NCBI GenBank assembly: GCA_021789755.1
Contig: JAJYJD010000004.1
Coordinates: 1-32,314 of the forward strand
Length of the DNA stretch: 32,314 nt
Direction of reading: 5' to 3'
Origin: Bacteroidota bacterium
GTDB lineage: Bacteria > Bacteroidota > Ignavibacteria > Kryptoniales > JAKASW01
Of this stretch, positions 9,168 through 18,044 are shown one piece after another (within the stretch, counting starts at the first letter, position 1; each line of letters starts with the position of its first letter). A program made the translations under genes and the position numbers. The notes beneath the pieces are model-generated. The model had not been told where the DNA came from. It ran no database searches and was given only the letters and a program-made list of their open reading frames with translations.

Positions 9168-9590
9168 TCAATTATTTTTCGCGCCCTGGTTAATCCACTG
9201 CTGGATGGTCTGAATATCGGATTGAGACAGCGCCGGCTTATTGTATGGCATGCGCACACCGCTGATCAATGGGCTCCCAGTTATTTTCAAGTAAAGGTAG
9301 CTGCTGTCGGCATTGAAAGGGTCGACTCGTTTGTATGCGGGCTCTTCGTGACTTGTGATGTTGACGGTGTAGCTGTATGCATCGCCGGCGGTCAAGTTTT
9401 GCCCCTGCTGGGGGCTGGAGCCGGCATGGCATCCCGAGAGTGCGCAATTTGCCGTGAAGATTGGCTGTACCTGGCTCGCAAAGCTTATTGTCGTGTCCGA
9501 TGAAGAGGGGCCGGACGGGTTGCTGCTGGAAGAGGATTTCGAGCAGGAAGCAAGCGCCACGGTGATCAAGGCTGCTACGGCGATTTTCAT
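9168..9590 (-). CDS. Lipoprotein with cytochrome c-like CX4CH haem-binding motif
   Basis: ATG at 9590 gives MKIAVAALITVALASCSKSSSSS (lipobox LASC). Core: ASQVQPIFTANCALSGCHAG...MPYNKPALSQSDIQTIQQWINQGAKNN. Confidence 0.75.
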   Translation of the reverse strand: MKIAVAALITVALASCSKSSSSSNPSGPSSSDTTISFASQVQPIFTANCALSGCHAGSSPQQGQNLTAGDAYSYTVNITSHEEPAYKRVDPFNADSSYLYLKITGSPLISGVRMPYNKPALSQSDIQTIQQWINQGAKNN

Positions 9591-9711
9591 GCATTTTTCC
9601 TTTTCGAGCCACAACAACCGATGACGCTGTCAAAGTTTCCCGGAAGGTGTGACGGCTACATCAAAAGGTGCTGGTTGTGAGGACAGAACGGAAGAATATT
9701 GCGACGAAGGT

Positions 9712-9879
9712 TCAGTCAGGAATACCGATGCGCCTGAGGTTTGAGCAGCGACGCCTCGGAAGATTCAGCCGTTTCCTTTGCATGACGTAGACTATCGGCG
9801 CCGGCTCAATCGGCTTCGGGTCGACGTTCGATACCGCCATGTAGAAGCTGAATGCGAAAAAGAAGACAAGAGCTCTCAT
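9712..9879 (-). CDS. Short hypothetical protein (55 aa) with hydrophobic N-terminus
   Basis: ATG at 9879 to TGA at 9712. MRALVFFFAFSFYMAVSNVDPKPIEPAPIVYVMQRKRLNLPRRR... Too short for the ORF track. Confidence 0.3.
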   Translation of the reverse strand: MRALVFFFAFSFYMAVSNVDPKPIEPAPIVYVMQRKRLNLPRRRCSNLRRIGIPD

Positions 9880-9978
9880 TGAATAAATTTAAGAAATTAT
9901 CTTCCTTTTTTTAAGCCAATTAATCCGAGGTACGGATTCCTGTCATTGATTCGGAAATCTGGAATATTAAATTAGGCT

Positions 9979-10398
9979 ATGAAATATCTCTACACTTCTC
10001 CTCTCTTTGTCGGTGCCGTGCTTGCCATCGCTCTCTCTTCTTGCAAGAACGTGGTCGGTCCCTCGACCGGGGCTGGCATTTTCTTCCCGGATACGGGCAC
10101 CATCAGTTATTCAAGGTACGTTCAACCGCTCTTCGACCAAACGTGTGCCACGTATGATTGTCACGATCAGGCCACGGGGAATAACGGGAATCTCGATCTC
10201 ACGGATCAAAACAGCTACTTCAGCCTGACAGGGACAGGGTATATAAACACGCGCGGAGACACGACGCACTGTATACTGCTGCAGGCAATAAAGGGACAGT
10301 TGACCCCTAGAATGCCTCTTCCTCCATACCCCAGGCTGACTCCCAATCAGATTTCGGGGATCACGAGATGGGTGGCGCAAGGAGCCAAGTATAACTAG
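9979..10398 (+). CDS. Lipoprotein with cytochrome c-like CX4CH haem-binding motif
   Basis: MKYLYTSPLFVGAVLAIALSSCKN (lipobox LSSC). SRYVQPLFDQTCATYDCHDQ...MPLPPYPRLTPNQISGITRWVAQGAKYN, the same layout as the 9168..9590 product. Confidence 0.75.
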   Translation: MKYLYTSPLFVGAVLAIALSSCKNVVGPSTGAGIFFPDTGTISYSRYVQPLFDQTCATYDCHDQATGNNGNLDLTDQNSYFSLTGTGYINTRGDTTHCILLQAIKGQLTPRMPLPPYPRLTPNQISGITRWVAQGAKYN

Positions 10399-10575
10399 AA
10401 ATGCATGAGTCTGGCGCGGTGAGCGCTTACAAGCCTGCAGGCGACAATCAACACTATCCGGATGTTTGCCCTTACTCTTACCGATATCAGGAGCCTTTGC
10501 GAAATCTCTCACGACGAACAAGTTCTGGACAGCCGGGTCTCCCCGCAGGCCGCGCGCAATCCGGTTTCCTTTCGA

Positions 10576-10824
10576 TCAGCGGAACATATCGTTCATCTCG
10601 CCGACGATCTTCATCTGAGCACGCAGTTCTTCCAGCTGCGCAGTAAGCTGCTCCTTGTGTTCCCGCTCCATCTTTGCCAATGAAAGGAAGAATTCACTCA
10701 CCCTCGTGTCGCAAGCCAGCTCGGCGGCGTGCAAATACTTTTCCTCGGACTCGATCTCACTCCCGATAGCTTCCTCGAGAATCGAAATTATTGTCTGCCT
10801 GATTTCGGGTTCACCATTCGCCAT
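10576..10824 (-). CDS. Small ferritin-like / rubrerythrin-type two-helix protein
   Basis: 82 aa: EAIGSEIESEEKYLHAAELACDTRVSEFFLSLAKMEREHKEQLTAQLEEL. Has the E...Y..A and E..H pattern of ferritin-like helices. Starts 10 nt after the upstream 2-oxoacid oxidoreductase gene. Confidence 0.65.
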   Translation of the reverse strand: MANGEPEIRQTIISILEEAIGSEIESEEKYLHAAELACDTRVSEFFLSLAKMEREHKEQLTAQLEELRAQMKIVGEMNDMFR

Positions 10825-10834
10825 AATCGTCTCC

Positions 10835-12181
10835 TTAAATTCCTCCGACGACGTTTTCTATTATCGACAGCAGCTCCTCGGGTTTGTTCTGCATCGCAGC
10901 AACGTCCTGGAACGCCAGCATCGGGAGCATACCTGTAGTTTTTGCAGCCGTAAGTATTCCCGCGAAGGCCGCCCCCGCCGGCAGATATTTCTTTCTGAGC
11001 GGCAGCTTCACGACTTTCCCCGCGCACGCAGGAAGCGTGAGGGTGTCATCCGCAATGACCAGTGTATCTGCATCGGCACTTCTGAATGTCCCTTTTGCCT
11101 CCAACTCCCGCACTCCATCTTCCGACACGACGACCACGATGTCGGGCGTGTCGATACCGGTATAGAAGATTTCGTCCCGCGATATGACGACCTCCGAGAG
11201 TGAGAATCCCGTTCCCTGTGTGACCGGATTGTCGTTCTTCTGAGTGGCGTTGGCGCCCGAGAGTACTGCCGCCTGCATGAGCATATACGACGCGAATTGC
11301 ACGCGCTCTCCAGCCGTTCCGCCTATAACGAAGCCGATCCTTTTCTCGAGCGCATTCTCATAACGGGGCTCAATTTCGGTCACCCTGGCTGCCGGCACAG
11401 GCCCCGAGAACTTTTCTCTGTATGAAACTCCAAACTCTTTTCTGTTCCGCCGGTTCACCAGTACACCGAGTTCGGCAACGGTACCGGGATCTATTTCCGC
11501 GAGCTTGTTTCCGCGAATTACGTTGCCGCGGACGGCATACTCCGTACACAGTTCCAGCACTTCGACAAGCGCAAAACCCGGATGGTTTATCGCTTGCGCA
11601 ATCGTCTCGGCGAGATCGGCATCGGTCGCCGTCTTCCTTGCCAGGAAGCCCGCGTTCGCGCCCTTCAAGATCGCCAGCAAATCGACCGGCGGTATAATGT
11701 TTCCTCCGGGCGTCGTGGCGGTGACGAAGTTGAGCGGCGAAAAACTGGAGTTCTGCCCGCCGGTCATCCCGAAAAGGAAATTGTTGTAGAGGACAACCGT
11801 AACATCGACGTTCATCTGGGCAGCGTTGATGAGATGAAGGAGACCTATCATCGCACCGCCGTCTCCGATCACGACGATATTTTTAAGCTTGGAATCTGCC
11901 AGGATCGAATCGGCTATTTCCACACCTGTCGAGAACGCCGTCGACCTGCCGTGAGTCGTGTGGAGCGAATGTACGCCCTCGAACAACGAATCGATAAGTC
12001 CGACACATCCTATGTCGCTTGTAATATTCACATGCCGCGCTTCCAGATCCAGCCTGACAAGTGCCGTGTTTATAGCGTTCGTAATGTGATGGTGACCGCA
12101 CCCTTTACAGAACGGGAACTTCTCCCCCACCTTTAGATATGTTTTGTTTATCTTCGAGCTTTGTGCCGCGACCTCAGACAT
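10835..12181 (-). CDS. 2-oxoacid:ferredoxin oxidoreductase, TPP-binding beta subunit fused to a C-terminal gamma-type domain
   Basis: Beta: FPFCKGCGHHHITNAINTAL, SDIGCVGLID, VVIGDGGAMIGLLHLINAAQMNVDVTVVLYNN. Gamma-like C-terminus: KRIGFVIGGTAGERVQFASYMLMQAAVLSG...SEVVISRDEIFYTGIDTPDIVVVVSEDG. Confidence 0.85.
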   Translation of the reverse strand: MSEVAAQSSKINKTYLKVGEKFPFCKGCGHHHITNAINTALVRLDLEARHVNITSDIGCVGLIDSLFEGVHSLHTTHGRSTAFSTGVEIADSILADSKLKNIVVIGDGGAMIGLLHLINAAQMNVDVTVVLYNNFLFGMTGGQNSSFSPLNFVTATTPGGNIIPPVDLLAILKGANAGFLARKTATDADLAETIAQAINHPGFALVEVLELCTEYAVRGNVIRGNKLAEIDPGTVAELGVLVNRRNRKEFGVSYREKFSGPVPAARVTEIEPRYENALEKRIGFVIGGTAGERVQFASYMLMQAAVLSGANATQKNDNPVTQGTGFSLSEVVISRDEIFYTGIDTPDIVVVVSEDGVRELEAKGTFRSADADTLVIADDTLTLPACAGKVVKLPLRKKYLPAGAAFAGILTAAKTTGMLPMLAFQDVAAMQNKPEELLSIIENVVGGI

Positions 12182-12191
12182 TGACTATTCC

Positions 12192-13325
12192 TCAGTTCCT
12201 TGATGATATGGCTTTTTCTATTTCGGCGGGCGTTATCATCCTGCCCACTCCGTTCACTCCCGTTATCTCCTTAGAGGGAAACAACCGCGCAATCTGACTC
12301 CGGTACAGACCTGTCATATTCTCCTCGACCACAACGATCCTCTTCGCCTTGCCGGCCGCATCGGTGATCTCGTTTTCCGGAATCGGGAAAAGTGTCTTCA
12401 AGTTACAGAATGCGACACGTTCTCCTTTCATGCGCAAGTTTGCCACCGCTTCTCTCGCAGTGCGTGCACTTATGCCGTAGCTGAATACAATGGTCTCAGG
12501 TTTAGCAGGCGAGTCGATTTCAAGCGTGGTTATTTCGTGTGACCTTGAGGAAACCTTCTCCTGCAGGTGTCTCAAAACCTCGACCGTCTCGGGAGAATTC
12601 TTCTGGAGCCGTCCCGCCATGTCGTGAGCGGAACCGGTGACAGTCACCTTCTCGGTTCCACCGATAGGCGCGAAATCCGGCACGTCGTTTCTTTCCGCAA
12701 GTGAATATGTCCTGAATGTCTCGCCGTCTGTCCTGTTGAACTCTTTTCGTTCCACAGTAATCACAGAAGGAAGAGCGGAATAATCGACATTCTCCGAAGT
12801 CATTGCCACTTCCTTGTCGGTCAAAAGAATCACCGGAGTCCTCAGCCTCTCCGCAACGTTGAAAGCATGTATCGTAAGCTCATAGGCCTCGACAGGAGTT
12901 GAAGGCGAATAGACGGGAATGGCGTAGCCGCCTGCGATTGAGTTGCCGACGAAGAGGACGTCACCCTGACCGCCCTGTGTGGCACCGCCGGTACTCGGGC
13001 CGAGCCGCTGAACAAGGGCGATGACCAGCGGCGTTTCCGTCATGACGGCATACTGGAGAGTCTCGACCATAAGTGAGAAGCCGGGACCCGATGTTGCAGT
13101 CATTGCCTTGAAACCGCGCTGCGATGCGCCCACGCAATACGCCAGAGCCGATATCTCGTCCGGGGAGCTTATCGCGACGTCTCCCCGCTTCGGGAGCTCG
13201 TCGATCATAAACTTGTAAATGCCGGAGGCAGGTGTTATGGGATAGCCGGCGAAGAACCTGCACCCGGCGGCCACCGCCCCCTCACCGATCATCTGGTTTC
13301 CGTTTCTGATTCTAAATAGCGGCAT
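12192..13325 (-). CDS. korA: 2-oxoacid:ferredoxin oxidoreductase alpha subunit (KorA-like)
   Basis: GNQMIGEGAVAAGCRFFAGYPITPASGIYKFM, TATSGPGFSLMVETLQYAVMTETPLVIALVQRLGPSTGGATQGGQGD, VVVEENMTGLYRSQIARLF. The substrate is not determinable from sequence alone. Confidence 0.85.
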   Translation of the reverse strand: MPLFRIRNGNQMIGEGAVAAGCRFFAGYPITPASGIYKFMIDELPKRGDVAISSPDEISALAYCVGASQRGFKAMTATSGPGFSLMVETLQYAVMTETPLVIALVQRLGPSTGGATQGGQGDVLFVGNSIAGGYAIPVYSPSTPVEAYELTIHAFNVAERLRTPVILLTDKEVAMTSENVDYSALPSVITVERKEFNRTDGETFRTYSLAERNDVPDFAPIGGTEKVTVTGSAHDMAGRLQKNSPETVEVLRHLQEKVSSRSHEITTLEIDSPAKPETIVFSYGISARTAREAVANLRMKGERVAFCNLKTLFPIPENEITDAAGKAKRIVVVEENMTGLYRSQIARLFPSKEITGVNGVGRMITPAEIEKAISSRN

Positions 13326-13444
13326 TAAATCTCCTTTTGTTCCTGGGCGCCCCTTACGAAGTCATCATATTCAAACCAACTCCGAGGGAACGCCGACTCA
13401 CACTTTGCGAATATCATCTCCAAGAACCGCAGTCCTGGAAGAAT

Positions 13445-14428
13445 CTATTTTTGCCTGCTTCGCACCTTTGTCGCGGCGCGCTTGGTGCGCGATGATTCTT
13501 TTTCCTTCTGCGGCGCGGCTTTCTTCAAGTGCTCCGCGCCCTTCGTAGATGCCAGTCTGACCGACAGTCTTTCCCAATCTTCGTCGACATATTTTTGAAT
13601 CTCTTCGATTTGATCTTCTCGCAGATGCCTGAACCTTCCCTGCATCCTGATATAATCGCGCACAGGGGTTCCTGCGGGCTGCCTCGACAACCTGTAGTCT
13701 ACACCGTCAAAAACCTCGAGAAGCGGGAAGACCCTGCTTTCGATCGCCATGCGCGAAATCTTTATCGAATCCTCCGGCTCAAATTTCCATCCGGGAGGAC
13801 ACGGCGAAAAGACATGTATGAATCGGAAACCGCTGATGTCTTTGGCCCTCTGAATCTTTGCTATCATGTCGTCAGGATAGGCGACGCTGGCAGTCGCAAG
13901 ATACGGTATTCGATGAGCGGCAAGAACTTCCACAATATTCTTCTTCTTCTCGGCCTTCGGCGACTCAGCAGGAGTCGTTGTCGTCCAGGCACCGAAAGGT
14001 GTAGCGGAGCTCCGCTGAATACCGGTGTTCATGTACGCTTCGTTGTCGTAACAAATGTAAATGAAATCTTCATTTCGCTCAGCCGCGCCCGAAAGTGCCT
14101 GGAAGCCTATGTCGAAAGTCCCTCCATCGCCGGCAAATGCAACGACAGTGGTCTCGTGGTCGCCCTGCGCCTCGAGTCCCGCCTTGACCCCGCTCGCCGT
14201 CGAAGCGGCAGTCTCGAAAGCCGTGTGAAACACCGGTACGCCTGCAGCCGAATACGGGACCGGCCCGTCTATGACGGACCAGCAGCACGCCGGAATAACA
14301 ACGATAACTTTCCTACCGAGCGCTTTGAGCATGTATCGCATCGTCAGAGTGCCGCCACAGCCCGGACACGCGAAATGACCGGGTGCAAGAATTTCTTCCG
14401 GAGGCAACTGATACTTTATCTGTCCCAT
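13445..14428 (-). CDS. porB: Pyruvate (2-oxoacid):ferredoxin oxidoreductase beta subunit
   Basis: GHFACPGCGGTLTMRYMLKALG, VIPACCWSVIDG, VVAFAGDGGTFDIGFQALSGAAERNEDFIYICYDNEAYMNTGIQRSSATPFGAWTTTTP. Basic C-terminal tail. Confidence 0.9.
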   Translation of the reverse strand: MGQIKYQLPPEEILAPGHFACPGCGGTLTMRYMLKALGRKVIVVIPACCWSVIDGPVPYSAAGVPVFHTAFETAASTASGVKAGLEAQGDHETTVVAFAGDGGTFDIGFQALSGAAERNEDFIYICYDNEAYMNTGIQRSSATPFGAWTTTTPAESPKAEKKKNIVEVLAAHRIPYLATASVAYPDDMIAKIQRAKDISGFRFIHVFSPCPPGWKFEPEDSIKISRMAIESRVFPLLEVFDGVDYRLSRQPAGTPVRDYIRMQGRFRHLREDQIEEIQKYVDEDWERLSVRLASTKGAEHLKKAAPQKEKESSRTKRAATKVRSRQK

Positions 14429-14431
14429 CGC

Positions 14432-15718
14432 TCACACTCCCTCAGATTTCATTCGTCCACCGGGGCCTTCAGGTATCGGAGGCTCCTCTTGTCCGGCAGA
14501 ATCGCTTTTCAGACTTATCCAGATAGTCTCTCTTTCAGGTTCGTCATGATTCAGTAGATAGGAGAAGATCTCCTTGATGGTCTCCGGTGTAATGTCACGT
14601 CCGCCGAGTCCCGCGATGAATCCGAACAGGCTCGGCCTGACGGGCGCATTATAAAGGACCGCTTTCGTTTCCTGGTAGATGATTCCGGTCGCACCGAACG
14701 AAATGTTCCGATCCATGACGCCGATCTTCTTGACTCTCTGTGCGAGTGCGCGTATCTCGTCGACCGGGAACGGCCTGAAAGCCCTGAGCTTCATCAGGCC
14801 CACCGGGAATCCCATACTTCTCAGCTCATCGACCGCGATGCGGGCCGTACTCACCGCGGTGGCCGATGTCAGCAACACAACCTCGGCATCTTCGGTGAAA
14901 TACTCTTCGACAAGTCCGCCGTATGAACGTCCAAATTTAGCAGAGAACTCCAGGTCGACGTCCCGTATGACTGCCCGCGCGTCTTCCATCGCCTGGAACA
15001 ACTTATACCGCATCTCCATGTATGCATCGGGTCCGATAAGAGCTCCGAAAGCTTTCGGGTCCGCGGTGTCGACCTTGAACAATGCCTTTCGGGCCGGGAG
15101 AAACTCGTCGACAACCTCCTGCTTCGGAATTGCGACCGGCTCGGATGTATGGCTCAAAACGAAAGCATCCAGGTTAATCATGACGGGTAACGAAACCGTC
15201 TCGGCGATCTTATATGCCTGCAGAACCGTATCCATTACTTCCTGATTGCTCTCGGCGTAGAATTGAAGCCAGCCAGTGTCGCGCTGGGAAAGACTGTCGT
15301 TGTGGTCGACGTATATCGACCACGGCGGCGCCATCGCGCGGTTGACGTTGACCATGACAATGGGAAGCCTGCTTCCCGCCGCCCAGTGCAGAAGCTCGTG
15401 CATCAGCGCGAGTCCCTGAGAAGATGTGGCGGTGAACGCCCTCGCTCCACTTATGGATGAACCGATGCAGCAAGCCATGGCCGAATGTTCCGATTCGACC
15501 TTTATAAATTTCGCCTGGAGCTCGCCGCCGCTTACGATTTCTGACAACTTCTCGACCACGCTGGTCTGAGGAGTTATCGGGTAGGCTGCAATTACCTGTA
15601 CGCGCGCGAGTTTCACGGCGTAAGACGCAGCGTGAGTCCCCTCTATTACAAGAACTCTGTCGACGGACGGGTGGAGGAGACCTCCGTTTCCATTGCTCTT
15701 ACTCATCCTGTTGATCAT
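14432..15718 (-). CDS. porA: Pyruvate (2-oxoacid):ferredoxin oxidoreductase alpha subunit
   Basis: AYPITPQTSVVEKLSEIV, FIKVESEHSAMACCIGSSISGARAFTATSSQGLALMHELLHWAAGSRLPIVMVNVNRAMAPPWSIYVDHNDSLSQRDTGWLQFYAES. ATG at 15718 overlaps the upstream TGA (ATGA), so it is preferred over the track start at 15808. Confidence 0.9.
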   Translation of the reverse strand: MINRMSKSNGNGGLLHPSVDRVLVIEGTHAASYAVKLARVQVIAAYPITPQTSVVEKLSEIVSGGELQAKFIKVESEHSAMACCIGSSISGARAFTATSSQGLALMHELLHWAAGSRLPIVMVNVNRAMAPPWSIYVDHNDSLSQRDTGWLQFYAESNQEVMDTVLQAYKIAETVSLPVMINLDAFVLSHTSEPVAIPKQEVVDEFLPARKALFKVDTADPKAFGALIGPDAYMEMRYKLFQAMEDARAVIRDVDLEFSAKFGRSYGGLVEEYFTEDAEVVLLTSATAVSTARIAVDELRSMGFPVGLMKLRAFRPFPVDEIRALAQRVKKIGVMDRNISFGATGIIYQETKAVLYNAPVRPSLFGFIAGLGGRDITPETIKEIFSYLLNHDEPERETIWISLKSDSAGQEEPPIPEGPGGRMKSEGV

Positions 15719-17418
15719 GCCTGTACAGCCTCCTCTTCCACTTCGTGAGCGCCTTCGGGGACGAGCTCCATGGCTTCTCGCGGACATTCGTTCACGCAAA
15801 TTCCACACCCTTTGCAGTGATCGTAATCGATCACGTACTCTCCGTCTTTATCCTTGCTTATCGCCACGTCAGGACAGAACGTCAAACAGACATCGCAGTG
15901 GAGACATGTTCCACATGTAAAGCATCTTTCTGCTTCATCGAGCGCCTGTCCTTCAGTCAGCGTTCTGTTGACTTCAGTGAAACTCGCCTTGCTCTTTTCA
16001 ACGGCAATCCGCGGGACTTTCACTCTCTTTTCGTGTGGAAAATAAAAAGTGTTGACATCATCCGGATGGACGACATCATGCGATAGCCCGTTCGACTGGG
16101 TGCGCCAGCCGAGGAACTCGTCTATGGATTTTGCCGCGTCTTTCCCTGCGCGGATCGCATTAACGACGGTGCCGTTCGGATTCGTCGCGGCGTCTCCGCC
16201 GGCGAATATTCCCGGAACTCCGGTAGAATAATCGTCATCGACGAAGAGTCTCACGCCTTTCTTGAGGAATGAGTACGGCAGGAATGAAAGATCGGGCTCC
16301 TCGCCGATCGCGGATATGATGGTGTCCGCCGCCATTGTGTAGTTGGAGCCTTTAACGGGAACAGGTCTTCTCCTTCCGCTGGCATCGGGCTCCCCGAGTT
16401 TCATCTTTATAAGCTCTATCTTCGAAGCCTTACCCTTGACACCAGTAATTTTCGCCGGAGCAACGAGAAACTCAAAACGGACGCCTTCTTTTTCAGCCTC
16501 TTCAATTTCCTCCGGTACCGCAGGCATTTCGGCCCGTGTTCGTCGGTATAGTATGGTCGCCTTCTTGCCGAGCCTGACTGCGCTCCTGGCTGCATCGATT
16601 GCCGTGTTTCCGCCACCAACGACGAGAACTTGCCGCCCGACCTTCGGAACGATGCCGGTGCTCAGGTCCCGCAGGAAATCGACACCGGTATAGACGCCCT
16701 TCAGACCTTCTCCCGCGACGTCCATCTTCCTGCTCCGCATGGCGCCCACGGCGACAAAAACGGCATCGAATTTCTCGAGCTCACTCCATGCTACATTTCC
16801 CCCGATCCTGGAATCCATCCGGATCTCGACACCTAAACTTTCAATATCGGCGATCTCTTTGTCCAGAATTTTTTTCGGAAGCCTGTACTCCGGTATGCCG
16901 TACCTCAGCATTCCTCCGGGCTCGTGGTCGGCTTCAAATATGACCGTTCGATAACCTTTCCTGGACAGCTGGTACGCGCAGGAAAGTCCCGCCGGTCCGG
17001 AGCCTATCACGGCAACCTTCTCGCTCTTAGGCGTCTCGGAGACTTGAGGGAGTTTCTTGTTACGTAGATTCTTGTCCGCCACAAACCGCTCTATGTTATG
17101 TATTGCGACAGCCTCATCGTACGGTTTCCTGTTGCACTGTCCTTCACACGGGTGATAACAGACCCTTCCCGTAACTCCGGGGAGCGGGTTATCTTCCAGA
17201 ATCTTGTACCAAGCCTCTTCGTATTTCTTCTGCCTGACAAGATCGAAATAAACGGGGATCTTCTCCCCGGCAGGACATCCGACCTCGCAGGGAGAAGTCT
17301 TGTTCTTGTAGACGGGTCTCACATGCCGCCAGCTTCCGGTAGGAATTTTTCTCGTCGACTCGAGCGAGAATGCCAGCGGCGGCATCTCTTCGACAGTTGT
17401 GTATTTATATCTTGTCAT
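15715..17418 (-). CDS. GltD-like FAD/NAD(P)-binding oxidoreductase with C-terminal 2[4Fe-4S] ferredoxin domain (PorD/PadH-like)
   Basis: N-terminal CEVGCPAGEKIP...GRVCYHPCEGQCNR; VIGSGPAGLSCAYQLSRKGYRTVIFEADHEPGGMLRYGIPEYRLPK; VVGGGNTAIDAARSAVRLG; C-terminal CFTCGTCLHCDVCLTFCPDVAI...CKGCGICVNECPREAM. Confidence 0.9.
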   Translation of the reverse strand: MTRYKYTTVEEMPPLAFSLESTRKIPTGSWRHVRPVYKNKTSPCEVGCPAGEKIPVYFDLVRQKKYEEAWYKILEDNPLPGVTGRVCYHPCEGQCNRKPYDEAVAIHNIERFVADKNLRNKKLPQVSETPKSEKVAVIGSGPAGLSCAYQLSRKGYRTVIFEADHEPGGMLRYGIPEYRLPKKILDKEIADIESLGVEIRMDSRIGGNVAWSELEKFDAVFVAVGAMRSRKMDVAGEGLKGVYTGVDFLRDLSTGIVPKVGRQVLVVGGGNTAIDAARSAVRLGKKATILYRRTRAEMPAVPEEIEEAEKEGVRFEFLVAPAKITGVKGKASKIELIKMKLGEPDASGRRRPVPVKGSNYTMAADTIISAIGEEPDLSFLPYSFLKKGVRLFVDDDYSTGVPGIFAGGDAATNPNGTVVNAIRAGKDAAKSIDEFLGWRTQSNGLSHDVVHPDDVNTFYFPHEKRVKVPRIAVEKSKASFTEVNRTLTEGQALDEAERCFTCGTCLHCDVCLTFCPDVAISKDKDGEYVIDYDHCKGCGICVNECPREAMELVPEGAHEVEEEAVQA

Positions 17419-17429
17419 GTCAGCCGCCC

Positions 17430-18044
17430 TTACTTTACGGTTATATTTTCATTTCCTTCCGAAGAGAGATGCTCGCGCACGATCGTCTCCGTCATGACTG
17501 AATCCACAGATTCATACGCCTCGAGCGCCGCAGCGGCGTTCTCATCCTGCTTCATTGGAACGCCCTCCCTTATCGCTTCCACTATCGCATCTATCCCGAC
17601 CACTCCTGAAAATTTCGCAAAGGCCCCGAGGATCGACGTGTTCACGATCGGCATGCTCTTCGTCCCGAGCCCGTGCTTAACCGCAATACCTGCTGCGTCG
17701 ACGGAGCCGACGGAATAGTCCCCCGGGAATGTGAAGGTACTCAGCGGATTCGATGTGTTCACGAGAATCGTACCTCCTCGTTTCAAACCGGAGAAAACGT
17801 TCGTGAATTTAATCAGTGTCGCATCGAGAATAATCAGGTGGTCAGGTTCGTAAATGGCCGTCCGAAGCCTGATGGGTTTATCGTCCACTCTTGTGAATGC
17901 GAGCACCGGGGCTCCTCTTCTTTCGACACCGAACGATGGAAAGGATTGAGCGAACTTACCTTCCTTGAAGATAGCGGAAGCGAGAATCTTCGCGGCAATC
18001 ACTCCACCCTGACCGCCTCTTCCGTGCATCCTGATTTCAATCAT
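17430..18044 (-). CDS. porG: 2-oxoacid:ferredoxin oxidoreductase gamma subunit
   Basis: MIEIRMHGRGGQGGVIAAKILASAIFKEGKFAQSFPSFGVERRGAPVLAFTRVDDKPIRLRTAIYEPDHLIILD is a PorG signature. Confidence 0.9.
   Translation of the reverse strand: MIEIRMHGRGGQGGVIAAKILASAIFKEGKFAQSFPSFGVERRGAPVLAFTRVDDKPIRLRTAIYEPDHLIILDATLIKFTNVFSGLKRGGTILVNTSNPLSTFTFPGDYSVGSVDAAGIAVKHGLGTKSMPIVNTSILGAFAKFSGVVGIDAIVEAIREGVPMKQDENAAAALEAYESVDSVMTETIVREHLSSEGNENITVK

Noticed and set aside
13529-14557. 342-aa plus-strand ORF opposite porB
   Set aside because: Antisense to well-conserved porB; Arg/Ser-rich low-information translation; no family signature.
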